Source of the DNA: Gordonia crocea
GTDB taxonomy: Bacteria; Actinomycetota; Actinomycetes; Mycobacteriales; Mycobacteriaceae
Reading direction: 5' to 3'
Assembly (NCBI RefSeq): GCF_009932435.1
Contig: NZ_BJOU01000001.1
Coordinates: 496,001-560,000, forward strand
Length of the DNA stretch: 64,000 bases
Shown here: piece by piece, positions 1-10,260 of the stretch
Layout of the letters: each line of letters begins with the position of its first letter
Position numbering within the stretch: the stretch's first letter is position 1
The notes under the pieces: model-generated
What the model saw: the letters and a program-made list of their open reading frames with translations, nothing else
What the model was told of the DNA's origin: nothing
Database searches by the model: none
Program-made: the position numbers and the translations under genes

Positions 1-327
1 CCGGCGGTCACCCCGGCCGCCAGTGACGCGGCGTCGCGGCCCGCGGTGTGGGCCACGCGCGGCGCCGTCCATGTCCGCGTCACGCATCTGCCGCCCGGCC
101 CGAAACGCTGCTGGCTCCAGGTCCCGCCGGCGCCCTACGATCTGCTCGGCATCTACGTCGGCAGCCAGCAGGGGACCAACGCCGAGCGCCAGACCAGTGC
201 CCGCTCGGTCACCCTGACCGCCGGCGGCCTGATGCCCGCCACGTACCGGATCTACTTCGAATGCCGGAAGTCGCCAAGCCTGGACCTCATCGTCGCGACG
301 CGACGCACGGTGTTCGTCGGCCCGTGA
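1..327 (+). CDS. C-terminal part of an unknown protein, cut by the window edge
   Basis: An open frame enters from the left edge and stops at a TGA at 325-327, giving 108 visible residues. It has two cysteines (in RCW and FEC contexts), many beta-branched residues and a Pro/Ala-rich start, which would suit a small extracytoplasmic beta domain. No family is recognised. Internal Met codons exist, but the frame is open to the edge, so the real start probably lies outside. The next gene is convergent. Confidence 0.5.
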   Translation, partial: PAVTPAASDAASRPAVWATRGAVHVRVTHLPPGPKRCWLQVPPAPYDLLGIYVGSQQGTNAERQTSARSVTLTAGGLMPATYRIYFECRKSPSLDLIVATRRTVFVGP

Positions 328-360
328 GGCCGAGGTGACGCGGTGCGGCGCCGGAGGGCG

Positions 361-993
361 TCAGCCTCGTGCCCGGAGAGCCCGGTAGGCGGCGGGGCCG
401 ACGATCTCGGCCAAGTCTGCTGGCTCCCACGTCGTGTCGGGGCGGATCATCATGCGGACCCCGGTCTCGCAGATGCCGATGAAGACCTCGGTCAGCACGG
501 GCAGCGTCTTTTCGCTGTCGGCAACCTGCCAACGCTCGAACAACGGCCGCATGACTTCGGCGGCCTGGGTGGTGATCAGTGCGCGGCCTTTGGCGATGGC
601 CCGAGCCAGAACGGGGTCGGGATCCTCGGCGAGAATGATCTGCCACGACGACCGCTGCCGGCCGACGTCGGTGAACAACGAGCAGAACCCGTCGACGAAC
701 ATCTGCTCCACGGTGCTTGTCTTTCGCGGCGGCAAGATCGCCATCAGCCGGCCGGTCAGCGACGCGGTCTCGCGTTCCAGCAGGGCCGACAGCAACTCGC
801 CGCGGTCGGGATAGCAGGCGTAGACGACCGGGCGGCTCACTCCGAGTCGTTGGGCGATCGCACCCATCGTCACCTCACCGACAGAGCTTTCGGCCGCGAT
901 CTGCAGCGCGGTGTCGAGCACCTGGGGCCGGCGTCGTTCCGGTCCCAGGTGCTCGGCTCTGCCGTTGTGGTCGCCGACGGCGGTCGTCTTCAA
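361..993 (-). CDS. TetR/AcrR-family transcriptional regulator
   Basis: The protein has 210 residues, usual for TetR. The N-terminal DNA-binding domain is at about residues 24-70, with a recognition region reading GAIAQRLGVSRPVVYACYPD. The rest is an alpha-helical ligand domain with no recognisable ligand. It is the last gene of a three-gene minus-strand operon and overlaps the small membrane protein gene by 4 bp (ATGA), so translation is coupled. It probably controls this operon, perhaps through the palindrome upstream of the first gene; that link is inference. Confidence 0.9.
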   Translation of the reverse strand: MKTTAVGDHNGRAEHLGPERRRPQVLDTALQIAAESSVGEVTMGAIAQRLGVSRPVVYACYPDRGELLSALLERETASLTGRLMAILPPRKTSTVEQMFVDGFCSLFTDVGRQRSSWQIILAEDPDPVLARAIAKGRALITTQAAEVMRPLFERWQVADSEKTLPVLTEVFIGICETGVRMMIRPDTTWEPADLAEIVGPAAYRALRARG

Positions 994-1253
994 CGCAACT
1001 GCACATCCGCGACGAGCAGTACCGGCCAGGCGATCACTTCACCGATCATCGAGAAGACCTTGTCCGCGCCGGAGAGATGGTCGAGCTGGGACGAATGGTT
1101 GTAGGCCCACACCCCGCCAATGAGCAGGTAGGGCAGCACCACCACGACGAACCCCGCCGTCGCAAGGTGGAAGAGCTGCCGGATGCTCAGTTGCCGGTTC
1201 AACACGGCTTGCAGTGTAGTCACTGGATCGCCCCCAGAATCGACTGAACTCAT
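990..1253 (-). CDS. small membrane protein in the DUF2236/TetR operon
   Basis: An 87-residue protein with a hydrophobic segment at about residues 28-50 and a second weaker one near the C-terminus. Its start overlaps the stop of the DUF2236 gene and its end overlaps the TetR start, so it is translated between them. No family is recognised. It could be a membrane anchor or partner of the oxygenase. Its existence rests on the coupled overlaps at both ends and a membrane-protein composition. Confidence 0.7.
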   Translation of the reverse strand: MSSVDSGGDPVTTLQAVLNRQLSIRQLFHLATAGFVVVVLPYLLIGGVWAYNHSSQLDHLSGADKVFSMIGEVIAWPVLLVADVQLR

Positions 1254-2323
1254 TGGATCGCCCCCAGGATCGACTGGGATTCGAGCAAACCCTCGTCGCT
1301 GGGCGAGGCGTGCTCGCCGAACACCCGACGGTACTGCCGTTGGCGCAATTCCACGTGTGCGTCGCGCGGGTTGGCCAAACCGAATCGGCGTTGGGCCTCG
1401 CGCGGGGTGGTCGTCACCGGATTCGTCGGCGGCACGGCCCGAAGCACACGCGCGGCCACGGGAACCGACGCCGGCGAGAGGAGTCGGAGCAGGATCAACT
1501 CGAGGTACGAGCTCAAGCTGACGAGCGTGAACGCCGCGCTGAGGAACGGCAGCGCCACGGCATCAAGGAACCGTCCGGTCGGCAGGTCGGCCATCTCGCG
1601 CATCCACCTGGGCATCGTCGCAAGGGTGCCCCGACGCAGGAACCAGGTGATGAAGCGTGTCGCCGGACGGAGCAGCAGCGGCATCGTCGGCAACATGACC
1701 TCGGCCTGCAAGAGGTGGTTCATCGCCCGCTTGGCGATATCGGAACCGACGAGGTGCGGGCGCATCGCTTCGAAGTACGCTTGGACGCCTTCTCGGTCTC
1801 GTGGCACATCGGCCGGATTGCAGGTCTGCAACTCGGCGGCCACGGCGCACTCTTCCCAGTACTGCGCCTCTTCGGCCGGACTGAGCTTGCCGGGGCCGTA
1901 CTTCTCGTAGGCGACGAGGATGGAGTGCCAGGCCGTCAAGTGGATCCACAGCTGCGACGCCGGATCGTTGGCGTCATAGGTCCCACCGATCACCGGGTCG
2001 GTGCCAATCGCCTTCGAGTGGATCTTGACCAGGACATCCGCGGCATGGGTGGTGGCACGACTGTCGTCGAAAGCGACCATCGCGAAGTAGCGCAGCGTGC
2101 GGTCGTAGCGTGTGCGCGGCCGCTTGTAGATGTCGGAGGTCTTGTCCACAGCGGCGATCAGGTTGGGGTCGAGCTCTTCGATAACCACCGCGCGCTGGAA
2201 GCCGATGGTCAGCGACGTTGGATAGCTCCACACTTTCCAGGTCACTGATCCGGGCCCGAAGAACCCGTAGTCCTCGGCAGGCACGATGGGCTGGATCGTA
2301 AGCCAGTCTCGTAACTTGTTCAT
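1250..2323 (-). CDS. DUF2236 / MpaB-like oxygenase family protein
   Basis: A 357-residue protein matching the DUF2236 family, which includes latex-clearing protein (Lcp) and fungal MpaB. Family members are usually haem-binding oxygenases of about 300-400 residues. Seen here are an early Arg-rich segment (YKRPRTRYDRT), the WIHLTAWHS segment with conserved His residues, and a C-terminal hydrophobic stretch at about residues 240-285 that may associate with membrane. It is the first gene of an operon with a small membrane protein and a TetR regulator, divergent from an AraC gene across a perfect palindrome. Substrate is unknown. Confidence 0.8.
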   Translation of the reverse strand: MNKLRDWLTIQPIVPAEDYGFFGPGSVTWKVWSYPTSLTIGFQRAVVIEELDPNLIAAVDKTSDIYKRPRTRYDRTLRYFAMVAFDDSRATTHAADVLVKIHSKAIGTDPVIGGTYDANDPASQLWIHLTAWHSILVAYEKYGPGKLSPAEEAQYWEECAVAAELQTCNPADVPRDREGVQAYFEAMRPHLVGSDIAKRAMNHLLQAEVMLPTMPLLLRPATRFITWFLRRGTLATMPRWMREMADLPTGRFLDAVALPFLSAAFTLVSLSSYLELILLRLLSPASVPVAARVLRAVPPTNPVTTTPREAQRRFGLANPRDAHVELRQRQYRRVFGEHASPSDEGLLESQSILGAIQ

Positions 2324-2329
2324 GGCCGT

Positions 2330-2374
2330 ACTTTCCTACACCTTGTCGGAATTTGCAACAGGGTGTAGGAAAGT
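2330..2374. promoter_or_regulatory. 17-bp inverted repeat between the DUF2236 and AraC genes
   Basis: The arms at 2330-2346 (ACTTTCCTACACCTTGT) and 2358-2374 are reverse complements except for one position, and the outer 13 bp match perfectly. The spacer is 11 bp. It fills most of the gap between the two divergent starts, so it is a good candidate operator for the TetR protein, the AraC protein or both. Confidence 0.7.
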
Positions 2375-2387
2375 GTCTCTGAACCCC

Positions 2388-3125
2388 ATGCCGTCGCCCG
2401 GTACGGTGAAAGGGATCAAACCTCGGGGGCGGCGGGTGGAACATCGGATTGCGTGGCAGGGCGACGTCGTCGACAACGGTGACGCGGCGCATTACTCCGG
2501 CGTTTTCGGGTCCACCCGCGTGCACCGCCACTACGCCGTCCAACTGATCGAGTGCCCGACGCGGTTCGCCATCGTCGTCGATGAGCAGCCTCACGACGGG
2601 GTGGCGGTGATCCTGCTCGACACCAACGTGCCCCATGCGATCAGGTCGTCGGGGATCGGCAACTTCTCCTATTTCGCGCCACACTCTGAGCGGGGCCGGC
2701 AATTGCGGGCGTTCCTCGACGGTCGTGGGGCGGTGGTGTTGGACGGTCCGCCGTCGGCCATCCCCGTCGTGGGCGACGCCGGCGATCGCCATCAGCTGGC
2801 GGTGGCCATCGTTACCTGGGTGGGTGCCCAGATCGCGTCGAACCCGTTGACTCCCTTGCGAACCGCCGACGTTTCGTCGCAATTCCACCTCTCGGAGAGC
2901 GCGATCTTGCGGGTCCTGCGTGACGAGCTCGCGGTCACCTTCTCGTCGGTGGTCAAGTGGGAACGGCTGTGCGTGGCCCTGCGGCTGATCGTCGAGGGGG
3001 AGTCGGTCACCGAAGCCGCCGCCGGTGGTGGATTCTTCGATGGGCCGCACTTCACCCGGGTCTGCAACGAGATGCTCGGTCTGCCGCCGAAGCTTCTCGA
3101 CGTCGGGTTGGTCCGGCCGGGCTGA
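2388..3125 (+). CDS. AraC-family transcriptional regulator
   Basis: A 245-residue protein. The N-terminal half looks like a sensor domain. The C-terminal region (about residues 145-240) has two helix-turn-helix segments: RTADVSSQFHLSESAILRVL and SVTEAAAGGGFFDGPHFTRV. The frame is open further upstream, but earlier starts run through the palindromic operator, so ATG 2388 was chosen without a strong ribosome site. It is divergent from the DUF2236 operon, which it probably regulates. An MMPL pseudogene follows on the same strand. Confidence 0.8.
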   Translation: MPSPGTVKGIKPRGRRVEHRIAWQGDVVDNGDAAHYSGVFGSTRVHRHYAVQLIECPTRFAIVVDEQPHDGVAVILLDTNVPHAIRSSGIGNFSYFAPHSERGRQLRAFLDGRGAVVLDGPPSAIPVVGDAGDRHQLAVAIVTWVGAQIASNPLTPLRTADVSSQFHLSESAILRVLRDELAVTFSSVVKWERLCVALRLIVEGESVTEAAAGGGFFDGPHFTRVCNEMLGLPPKLLDVGLVRPG

Positions 3126-3185
3126 GGCCTGAAGTCGCCGGATCTGTACAAGCCAGGTCCGGGGTCGACGCACCACGATGGCAGT

Positions 3186-4560
3186 GTGCTGAAACAGGAA
3201 ACGATTCCCCGCCGCTCCCGCCTTGCGGCCCTCGCGGCCGTCCTCATCCTTGCGGTGCTCGGTATCGCGCTGATGCCGTCCACCACGGCACTACTCAAAA
3301 CCGGTGGGCTGGCGGCAGACTCGGCGGAATCGGTGCGCGCCGATGCTTTGGTCAAACAGCACTTCCCGTCGGCCAATCCGGACCTGATCCTGATTCTGAC
3401 CCCGTCGGACGGCAACCGTGCCGGGGCGAGCAAGACGATCGAGGCGGTAGCCGCAATGCCGGGGGTCACCGAGGTGCACTCGTACTACAGCGACCTCCCG
3501 CTGCCGGAGTTGCTCGCGGCCGATCCTCCAGGCCAACTTCGTCGTTCGTGACTACCGTGAGCTGCCCGCCTCCGACGCCGCCCGAAGCGGTACCGAACAG
3601 CTGATCGCCCAGTTCCCGGGACTGGCGCAGAACACGGTGCCGATCGTCGTTCCCGACGGCGCGCCCCCCGCCGTGCTCACCTCGCTTGCGCATCGCGTCG
3701 CCCAGACCTCCGACGTCGACTCCGTGCGATGGGCCGGCGGCGACGTGACGAGGGCGGCGACCACTGCGCCGACACCGCTCGACGGGGTGTTGTTCGCCAA
3801 TAGCAACGGTGCTGATTGGTTGCGGGTAACCCTTGCCGTCGACGCCGAATCCCCCCGTGCGGCAACGGCTGTGCGCGTCATCAGGTCGGTCATTGCCGAC
3901 GATCCCGCACTGGCCGGGAAGGTGCTTGTCGGTGGGGCAACCGCCAACCTGATCGACGTCAAGGAAGGCATCGCGAGTCGACTGCCGTTGGCGATCGGGG
4001 CGATCGTTCTCGCCACCGCCGTGCTCCTATTCCTGCTCACCGGGTCGGTTGTGCTGCCGATCGTGGGGGTGGTGCTGTCGGTGCTGTCGCTGGGGGCGAC
4101 ATTCGGAGCGTTGGTGTTCGTCTTCCAAAACGGCCATCTGCGCGGACTGCTCGGTGGGTTCACCGCTTTCGGTGCCATCAATGTGACCGCGCCGATCCTG
4201 CTCTTCTGCATCGCCTACGGGCTGTCGATGGACTATCAGATGTTCATCCTCGCCCGCATCGCCGAGGAGCGGGCTGCCGGGCGCGGCAGTGAGGATGCCT
4301 TGCAGGTCGGGTTGGGTGCCACCCGCCGGGTCATCGCCGCCGCCGCCAATTTGATCTCCGTCGTCCTCGCGGCGATGGCCGTGTCCGGGCTGACCTATCT
4401 CAAAATTCTCGGCGTCGGATTGGTCACCGCCATCCTTGTCGACGCCTTCATCGTCCGACTGTTCCTGTTGCCCAATGTCGTGCGGATCCTCGGGGATGCG
4501 GCCTGGTATCGGCCGACCTTCCTTGACCCGGTCTACCGTCGTCTTCGGCTCGCTCATTGA
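3186..4560 (+). pseudogene. MMPL-family transporter, deleted and frameshifted
   Basis: A GTG-started frame (3186-3551) encodes TM1 and the beginning of the first periplasmic domain. Homology then resumes in another frame at about 3523, where ILQANFVVRDYRELPASD belongs to the second periplasmic domain. It runs through TM8-12 to 4560, including the GLSMDYQMFILAR segment with the Asp-Tyr pair. Intact RND/MmpL transporters have about 700 or more residues. Only about 450 codons remain, so roughly half of the first periplasmic domain, TM2-TM7 and the start of the second domain are gone. The product cannot be a working transporter. Confidence 0.85.
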
Positions 4561-4721
4561 TGGATCGATCTCGCGTGTGGCGGCCGTATCTGCAGGTCAA
4601 CGTGCTATCTGATGTTTGTCCGACCTCCGTTGTAGATTCGGTGTATAGATAGAAGCAGAACAGCACACAGTTTCTAACCGAGTCCGCACACCATGATGCG
4701 AACCCGGACCTTGGGGGTCAC

Positions 4722-6047
4722 ATGAACCACGACGAACTCGCCACATTCGTCACCGAACTGGCCGACGATTTGGCACCGACTGCGGTCGCATCCGGGAACG
4801 GCGTGGGTGCCTTGTTGGCGTCAGCGGAGGCGATCGCCGACGACAAGGCCGTGTTGGGGGTGATGGTCACCGCGGTGCGCATGGGCAATATCGCCTCCTA
4901 TCTGTTGGCTGCCGCGACCGCCCGGGCCGAGGCCATCGGTATCCCGGTTCGGAATCGGTTGAAGAACGGGCGAGACCTGTTGCGGGAGTTGCCGTTGGCG
5001 CCGGCCACCGTCAACCGGGTCGCCCGGTTGGCCCAGCACTTGGATGATCTGCCGAACGTGGTGCGCGAGGTCCGTGACGGTGACTTGGGTATCGAGCATG
5101 CGGATGCGGTGATCCGCGGTCTCGACCACATCGCCACCCGCATGGGGGCTGACGGATTCACCGAGGTGCGCGACAAGACTGCGACGATGTTGTTGGCGCA
5201 CGCGCGGATCGATCAACCCGCCCAAGTCATGGAGAAGGCCCGCGAACTGGGCCACGAGTTGGCGCCGTTGGATCCGCCATCCATTCCGCCGGCGGACAAC
5301 CCGTCACTCAACCAAGCATCAATCAGCCGCACTGGCGAGGGTCGCGTGACGCTGGAAGCTGATCTGGACCAGCTGTCCGGCGAAAAGCTCCACACCGCGT
5401 TGGATGCGCTCGCGAAACCCATCCCCGCGCCCGATGGCTCCCCCGATCCGCGTCCCCGGGCCCAACGCACCGCCGACGCCCTGGTCACCATGATCACCGC
5501 ATACCTGGCCTCACGGAACCGTCCGACCGTGGGCGGGGTCGTCCCGCACATCACCATGACCGTGCCCTTGCCTGTCCTGGTCGGTAGCGGTGGTGAAGGA
5601 GATTCGCGAGTCGCGCGGTTGGGGTTCACCGGCTCGGTCTCAGCCGAGACGGCACGGGAAATCGCCTGCGGCAGCACCGAAGTGACCGCGCTCCTCACCT
5701 CCGACTCGGTGCCGCTGGACGCCAAACGCACCCAGCGATTCGTCACCGGCACCCTGCGCAAAGCACTCGAGGCCCGTGACGGTGGATGCCAATTCCCCGG
5801 CTGCGGCAGACCACCAGCCTGGTGTGAAGGTCACCATATTCAGCACTGGGCGGATGGCGGCGAGACGAACCTCAAGAACACGGTTCTGCTCTGTTCGTTG
5901 CATCACCACACGTATGTCCACGGTAAAGGCTGGAACATCCAGATCGGCTTCGACGGCCATCCCTGGTTCCAGCCGCCCGAAGGAGGTGAACCGATCCGCT
6001 GCCACAACCGACGCACCCTCACCCTCGTCAACCACGCCGCCGCCTAA
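4722..6047 (+). CDS. DUF222 / HNH endonuclease domain protein (13E12 repeat family)
   Basis: A 441-residue protein typical of the mycobacterial REP13E12 family. The N-terminal two thirds are the helical DUF222 region. The C-terminus (about residues 350-395) is an HNH nuclease motif with CQFPGCGRPP, CEGHHIQHWADGG, and a final LLCSLHHHTYVH. The metal-binding Cys pairs and the catalytic His are present, so it looks active. The start follows a GGGGG ribosome site. These genes occur in many copies in mycolata and some serve as phage insertion sites; here it stands alone with no att repeat visible. Confidence 0.92.
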   Translation: MNHDELATFVTELADDLAPTAVASGNGVGALLASAEAIADDKAVLGVMVTAVRMGNIASYLLAAATARAEAIGIPVRNRLKNGRDLLRELPLAPATVNRVARLAQHLDDLPNVVREVRDGDLGIEHADAVIRGLDHIATRMGADGFTEVRDKTATMLLAHARIDQPAQVMEKARELGHELAPLDPPSIPPADNPSLNQASISRTGEGRVTLEADLDQLSGEKLHTALDALAKPIPAPDGSPDPRPRAQRTADALVTMITAYLASRNRPTVGGVVPHITMTVPLPVLVGSGGEGDSRVARLGFTGSVSAETAREIACGSTEVTALLTSDSVPLDAKRTQRFVTGTLRKALEARDGGCQFPGCGRPPAWCEGHHIQHWADGGETNLKNTVLLCSLHHHTYVHGKGWNIQIGFDGHPWFQPPEGGEPIRCHNRRTLTLVNHAAA

Positions 6048-6152
6048 CCCCGGCCGCGGCCTGACATCTCGACCCAGCGGTTTCAACCAGCGCAGCACAT
6101 TCGGCCCTCGGGCCACACACGTACCTTGAGAACTTCATAGCGAAAAACGGCC

Positions 6153-6210
6153 CGGTCGGGGCCCGTCCACTGCGCCAGCGCAATGCTGGGCGTATGAACG
6201 GCCCCGACCG
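6153..6210. repeat. 11-bp inverted repeat between convergent genes
   Basis: CGGTCGGGGCC at 6153-6163 pairs with GGCCCCGACCG at 6200-6210 across 36 bases. It lies in the 221-bp gap between the 3' ends of the HNH gene and the DUF779 gene. It could act as a two-way transcription stop, but there is no T tract and the loop is long. Confidence 0.4.
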
Positions 6211-6268
6211 AACCGCCGAACCGAGACGGGAGGGGGGCAGCCCGCTCGGTGGGTTCCGCGAGATCGGC

Positions 6269-6688
6269 CTAGACCAGGTCACCGCCGGTCTGTGGCGGGT
6301 TCGCGTCGAGCACGGCATTCTCCTCGTCGCTGAAAACCCGGGACCGGGAGAGGAACCGCACTCCTTCGGGAGCCTCGAGTGAGAAGCCGGCACCACGTCC
6401 GGGGACCACGTCGAGGATCAACTGTGTGTGCTTCCAGAGTTCGTACTGGTCGCCGCCGATCCAGATCCGTACAACCGGCAGGGGGTCGGGCAATCCGATC
6501 TCGCCGATCATGACGTCGCGTTGCCCAATCCGGTACTCCCCGACGGGATAGCACATCGGCGCCGACCCGTCGCAGCAGCCACCGGACTGATGGATCATGA
6601 GGCCGCCGTGGAGCTCCGACAACTTAGTCAGGAGCTCCACGGCGGAATCCGTGGCAACCACGCGCTCCGGGGTGGTTGAGGTAGACAT
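6269..6688 (-). CDS. DUF779 domain protein
   Basis: A 139-residue protein of the DUF779 family, small acidic proteins almost always encoded beside an aldehyde dehydrogenase. Recognisable segments are LHGGLMIHQSGGCCDGSAPM with its Cys pair, IGGDQYELWKHTQLILDV, and GAGFSLEAPEGVRFLSRSR. It starts 4 bp after the aldehyde dehydrogenase stop, so both are in one operon. The molecular role is not established; a link to aldehyde dehydrogenase function or assembly is inferred from the context. Confidence 0.9.
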   Translation of the reverse strand: MSTSTTPERVVATDSAVELLTKLSELHGGLMIHQSGGCCDGSAPMCYPVGEYRIGQRDVMIGEIGLPDPLPVVRIWIGGDQYELWKHTQLILDVVPGRGAGFSLEAPEGVRFLSRSRVFSDEENAVLDANPPQTGGDLV

Positions 6689-6692
6689 CGGC

Positions 6693-8216
<1,524 letters not shown>

Positions 8217-8270
8217 GTTGGTCGCTCCTTTTGCGATTCCCAGTGAGGTGAATCACACGCTAGGCCCACA

Positions 8271-8292
8271 GTGGTTGCAATCACGTTGCAAC
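8271..8292. promoter_or_regulatory. two adjacent palindromes upstream of the aldehyde dehydrogenase
   Basis: GTGGTTGCAATCAC (8271-8284, palindromic at 12 of 14 positions) directly abuts GTTGCAAC (8285-8292, fully palindromic). They lie between the regulator stop and the aldehyde dehydrogenase start and share a TTGCAA core. They are a plausible binding site for the GAF regulator encoded just upstream. Confidence 0.5.
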
Positions 8293-8305
8293 GACGTAGC
8301 CGGGG

Positions 8306-9553
8306 TCAGCGGCTGAAGCGGCGATCCAGGAGACGGGCCCGGCCGACGGCCCGTGCGCGGCCGGGGTGCGACGACGGCAACGTGCGCGCCAGCTGCGCCC
8401 ACGCGGTCGGATCGTCACGGCCAAGGGGGGAGGCCACCCACTCTTCGAGGGCCGGGACATCGCCGGCGGCGACCATCCGCGACCGGAGATCGACGAGCAG
8501 TTCGTCGAACAACTCGACGACGCCGGGGGCGAACGATTCGGCCAGCAGTCCGCCCCGGCCGAGGGTGCGGATCGCGGCGATGATCTCGCCCTTCTCAATA
8601 TGGCTTCGGGTGTCGCCGACGTCGGACTCGATGGCGACGGTCAGCCGATACGGCCGCGACTCGACCACATCGCCGAGGGCGCGGCGCAGCCGGGAGATCT
8701 CAGCACGCACGGTCACCGCGCCCAACCCGTCGTCGGCGAGTTTGGTGGCGAGCTGCTCGGTGGACAGGCCCTGCGGGTAGGCGGCCAACAGCAGGAGGAT
8801 TTCCGCGTGCCGCGGGGACAACGGGCGGGAGAGGCCGTCCGCGGTGATCCACCGCGGCCCGTCGTCGAGCATCTCCAGTCGCGGGACGGCGCTGCGCGTC
8901 GGGGTGGACAGGTCGATGGACTTTGCCGCCAACTCGCGCTCGATTGCGGCGACCACCGACCGCACCGTCGTGAGGGCGAAGGGGGTCGACGCCACCTCGC
9001 CGCCGGTGATGTCGAGGACGCCGAGGAGTCCGCCGGTCAGGGGGTCGTGGATCGGGGCCGCCGAACAGTTCCACCGCTGGACCGGCCCGGCGAAGTGCTC
9101 CGGGCCCACCACCTGCACGCCCTGGTCGAGGGCCAGGGCGAGTCCGGGCGCATTCGTCCCAACGGCGGTCTCGCTCCACACCGACCCCTCGACGAAGTTG
9201 ATGCCGGTGACCTTGCTGCGCGCGGACCGATCGCCGTCGACCCACAGCAAGCGGCCACGCTCATCACCCACGGCGACGACGGCGCCCGAATCGTCCAGGT
9301 CGTCGATGAGGAGGGACTGGATCAGGGCGCGCACCGAGGAGAGCGGATGGGCATCGCGATAGGCGCGGAAGTCCTGTTCGCCGACATCCTCGCCCTGGGG
9401 GCGCAGCTTCTGCGGATCGACCCCGCGGTCGCGCGAGCGCAACCACGAGTCGCGCACCAAGGCGCGGACCGATCCCTCGGCCGGGACGATTCCGGAGAGG
9501 AAGGCCTCATAGGCACGAGTCACCCGCAGTGGTGACGCGGCGCCGTTGCCCAT
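8306..9553 (-). CDS. GAF-domain transcriptional regulator (AcoR-like, no AAA domain)
   Basis: A 415-residue protein. The N-terminus (SWLRSRDRGVDP) and the GAF-like region at about residues 65-190 (GINFVEGSVWSETAVGTNAP, FAGPVQRWNCSAAPIHDP) match AcoR-type activators. Instead of a sigma-54 ATPase domain it has a helix-turn-helix region at about residues 240-300 (SPRHAEILLLLAAYPQGLST). The ATG at 9553 has AAGGA 6 bp upstream; earlier starts lack a ribosome site. It is co-directional with, and probably activates, the aldehyde dehydrogenase/DUF779 genes. Confidence 0.85.
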   Translation of the reverse strand: MGNGAASPLRVTRAYEAFLSGIVPAEGSVRALVRDSWLRSRDRGVDPQKLRPQGEDVGEQDFRAYRDAHPLSSVRALIQSLLIDDLDDSGAVVAVGDERGRLLWVDGDRSARSKVTGINFVEGSVWSETAVGTNAPGLALALDQGVQVVGPEHFAGPVQRWNCSAAPIHDPLTGGLLGVLDITGGEVASTPFALTTVRSVVAAIERELAAKSIDLSTPTRSAVPRLEMLDDGPRWITADGLSRPLSPRHAEILLLLAAYPQGLSTEQLATKLADDGLGAVTVRAEISRLRRALGDVVESRPYRLTVAIESDVGDTRSHIEKGEIIAAIRTLGRGGLLAESFAPGVVELFDELLVDLRSRMVAAGDVPALEEWVASPLGRDDPTAWAQLARTLPSSHPGRARAVGRARLLDRRFSR

Positions 9554-9657
9554 GGGGATTCCTTCGTGCGGGGGATCAACTGCGATTGTGCATGGCATTT
9601 GTGACCTGGGCAACATTGCCCAGGCCACCCCGTCACCTCCAGGGTAGGCGCGCTGCG

Positions 9658-9822
9658 CTATCCGCGACGGCGGCCGAACAAACCGGTCTTGGTCTCTCCG
9701 CTCGGTTCATGACCCGGACACCATTGGTCGGCCGGTACCGAGGCCTTGACTTCGTCGACGTGGCTACCACACCCGGACCAGGTCGTCTTGCCGCACGTTC
9801 GGCAGCGGACAGCGTGACACAT
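9658..9822 (-). CDS. small Cys-rich (zinc-ribbon-like) protein
   Basis: A 54-residue protein beginning MCHAVRCRTCGKTTWSGCG, with a CxxC pair, further Cys/His residues (CGSH, CPGH) and a basic tail ending LFGRRRG. Proteins of this form recur in mycolata as conserved hypotheticals, probably zinc-binding. AGGAG lies 9 bp before the ATG at 9822, which decides against a longer upstream frame. It is 13 bp downstream of the AhpD-like gene and likely cotranscribed. Function unknown. Confidence 0.75.
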   Translation of the reverse strand: MCHAVRCRTCGKTTWSGCGSHVDEVKASVPADQWCPGHEPSGETKTGLFGRRRG

Positions 9823-9835
9823 GGCTTCTATTCTC

Positions 9836-10216
9836 CTAGTTCGCCGGCGTTCCCGCAGCGGCAGCCGCACTGAACTCACGGAACACCTCGTAGGCGCGGG
9901 CGGCGTGGATCGTCGCGGGGCCGCCGTGCATGAGGAAGGTGACGCCGATGGCCTCGGCCGCCTCCTGGTTGGTGGCGCCGGCGCGGGCGGCGGCTTGGGC
10001 GTGCGAGGCGATACATCCGTCGCAGCCCTCGACGACCCCGATGGCCAGGGCGATCAGCTCCTTGGTCTTGCGGCTGATCGCCCCGTCGGCGAAGGCCGCG
10101 CTGGAGAGGGCGGCAAATCCCTGGTAGACCTCCGGGATCGCCTGGCGCAGCTCGCGGTGCTGCGGGGTGAGTGCACGCAGCGTGGCGGCTCCGGTGGTGG
10201 TGTGGTTCTCGGTCAT
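9836..10216 (-). CDS. carboxymuconolactone decarboxylase / AhpD-like protein
   Basis: A 126-residue protein of the CMD family. The AhpD-type redox motif is CDGCIASHAQAAARAGA, with a CxxC pair and the downstream His that gives peroxidase-like activity in AhpD. The preceding ISRKTKELIALAIGVVEG is typical of the family. The ATG at 10216 has AAAGG upstream. It follows the MmpL gene on the same strand by 44 bp. A role in peroxide or thiol stress is inferred from the family. Confidence 0.88.
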   Translation of the reverse strand: MTENHTTTGAATLRALTPQHRELRQAIPEVYQGFAALSSAAFADGAISRKTKELIALAIGVVEGCDGCIASHAQAAARAGATNQEAAEAIGVTFLMHGGPATIHAARAYEVFREFSAAAAAGTPAN

Positions 10217-10260
10217 GGTGGTGCCTTTCATCAATCGGGTGGTTTCGGGTGGCCCCGGGT

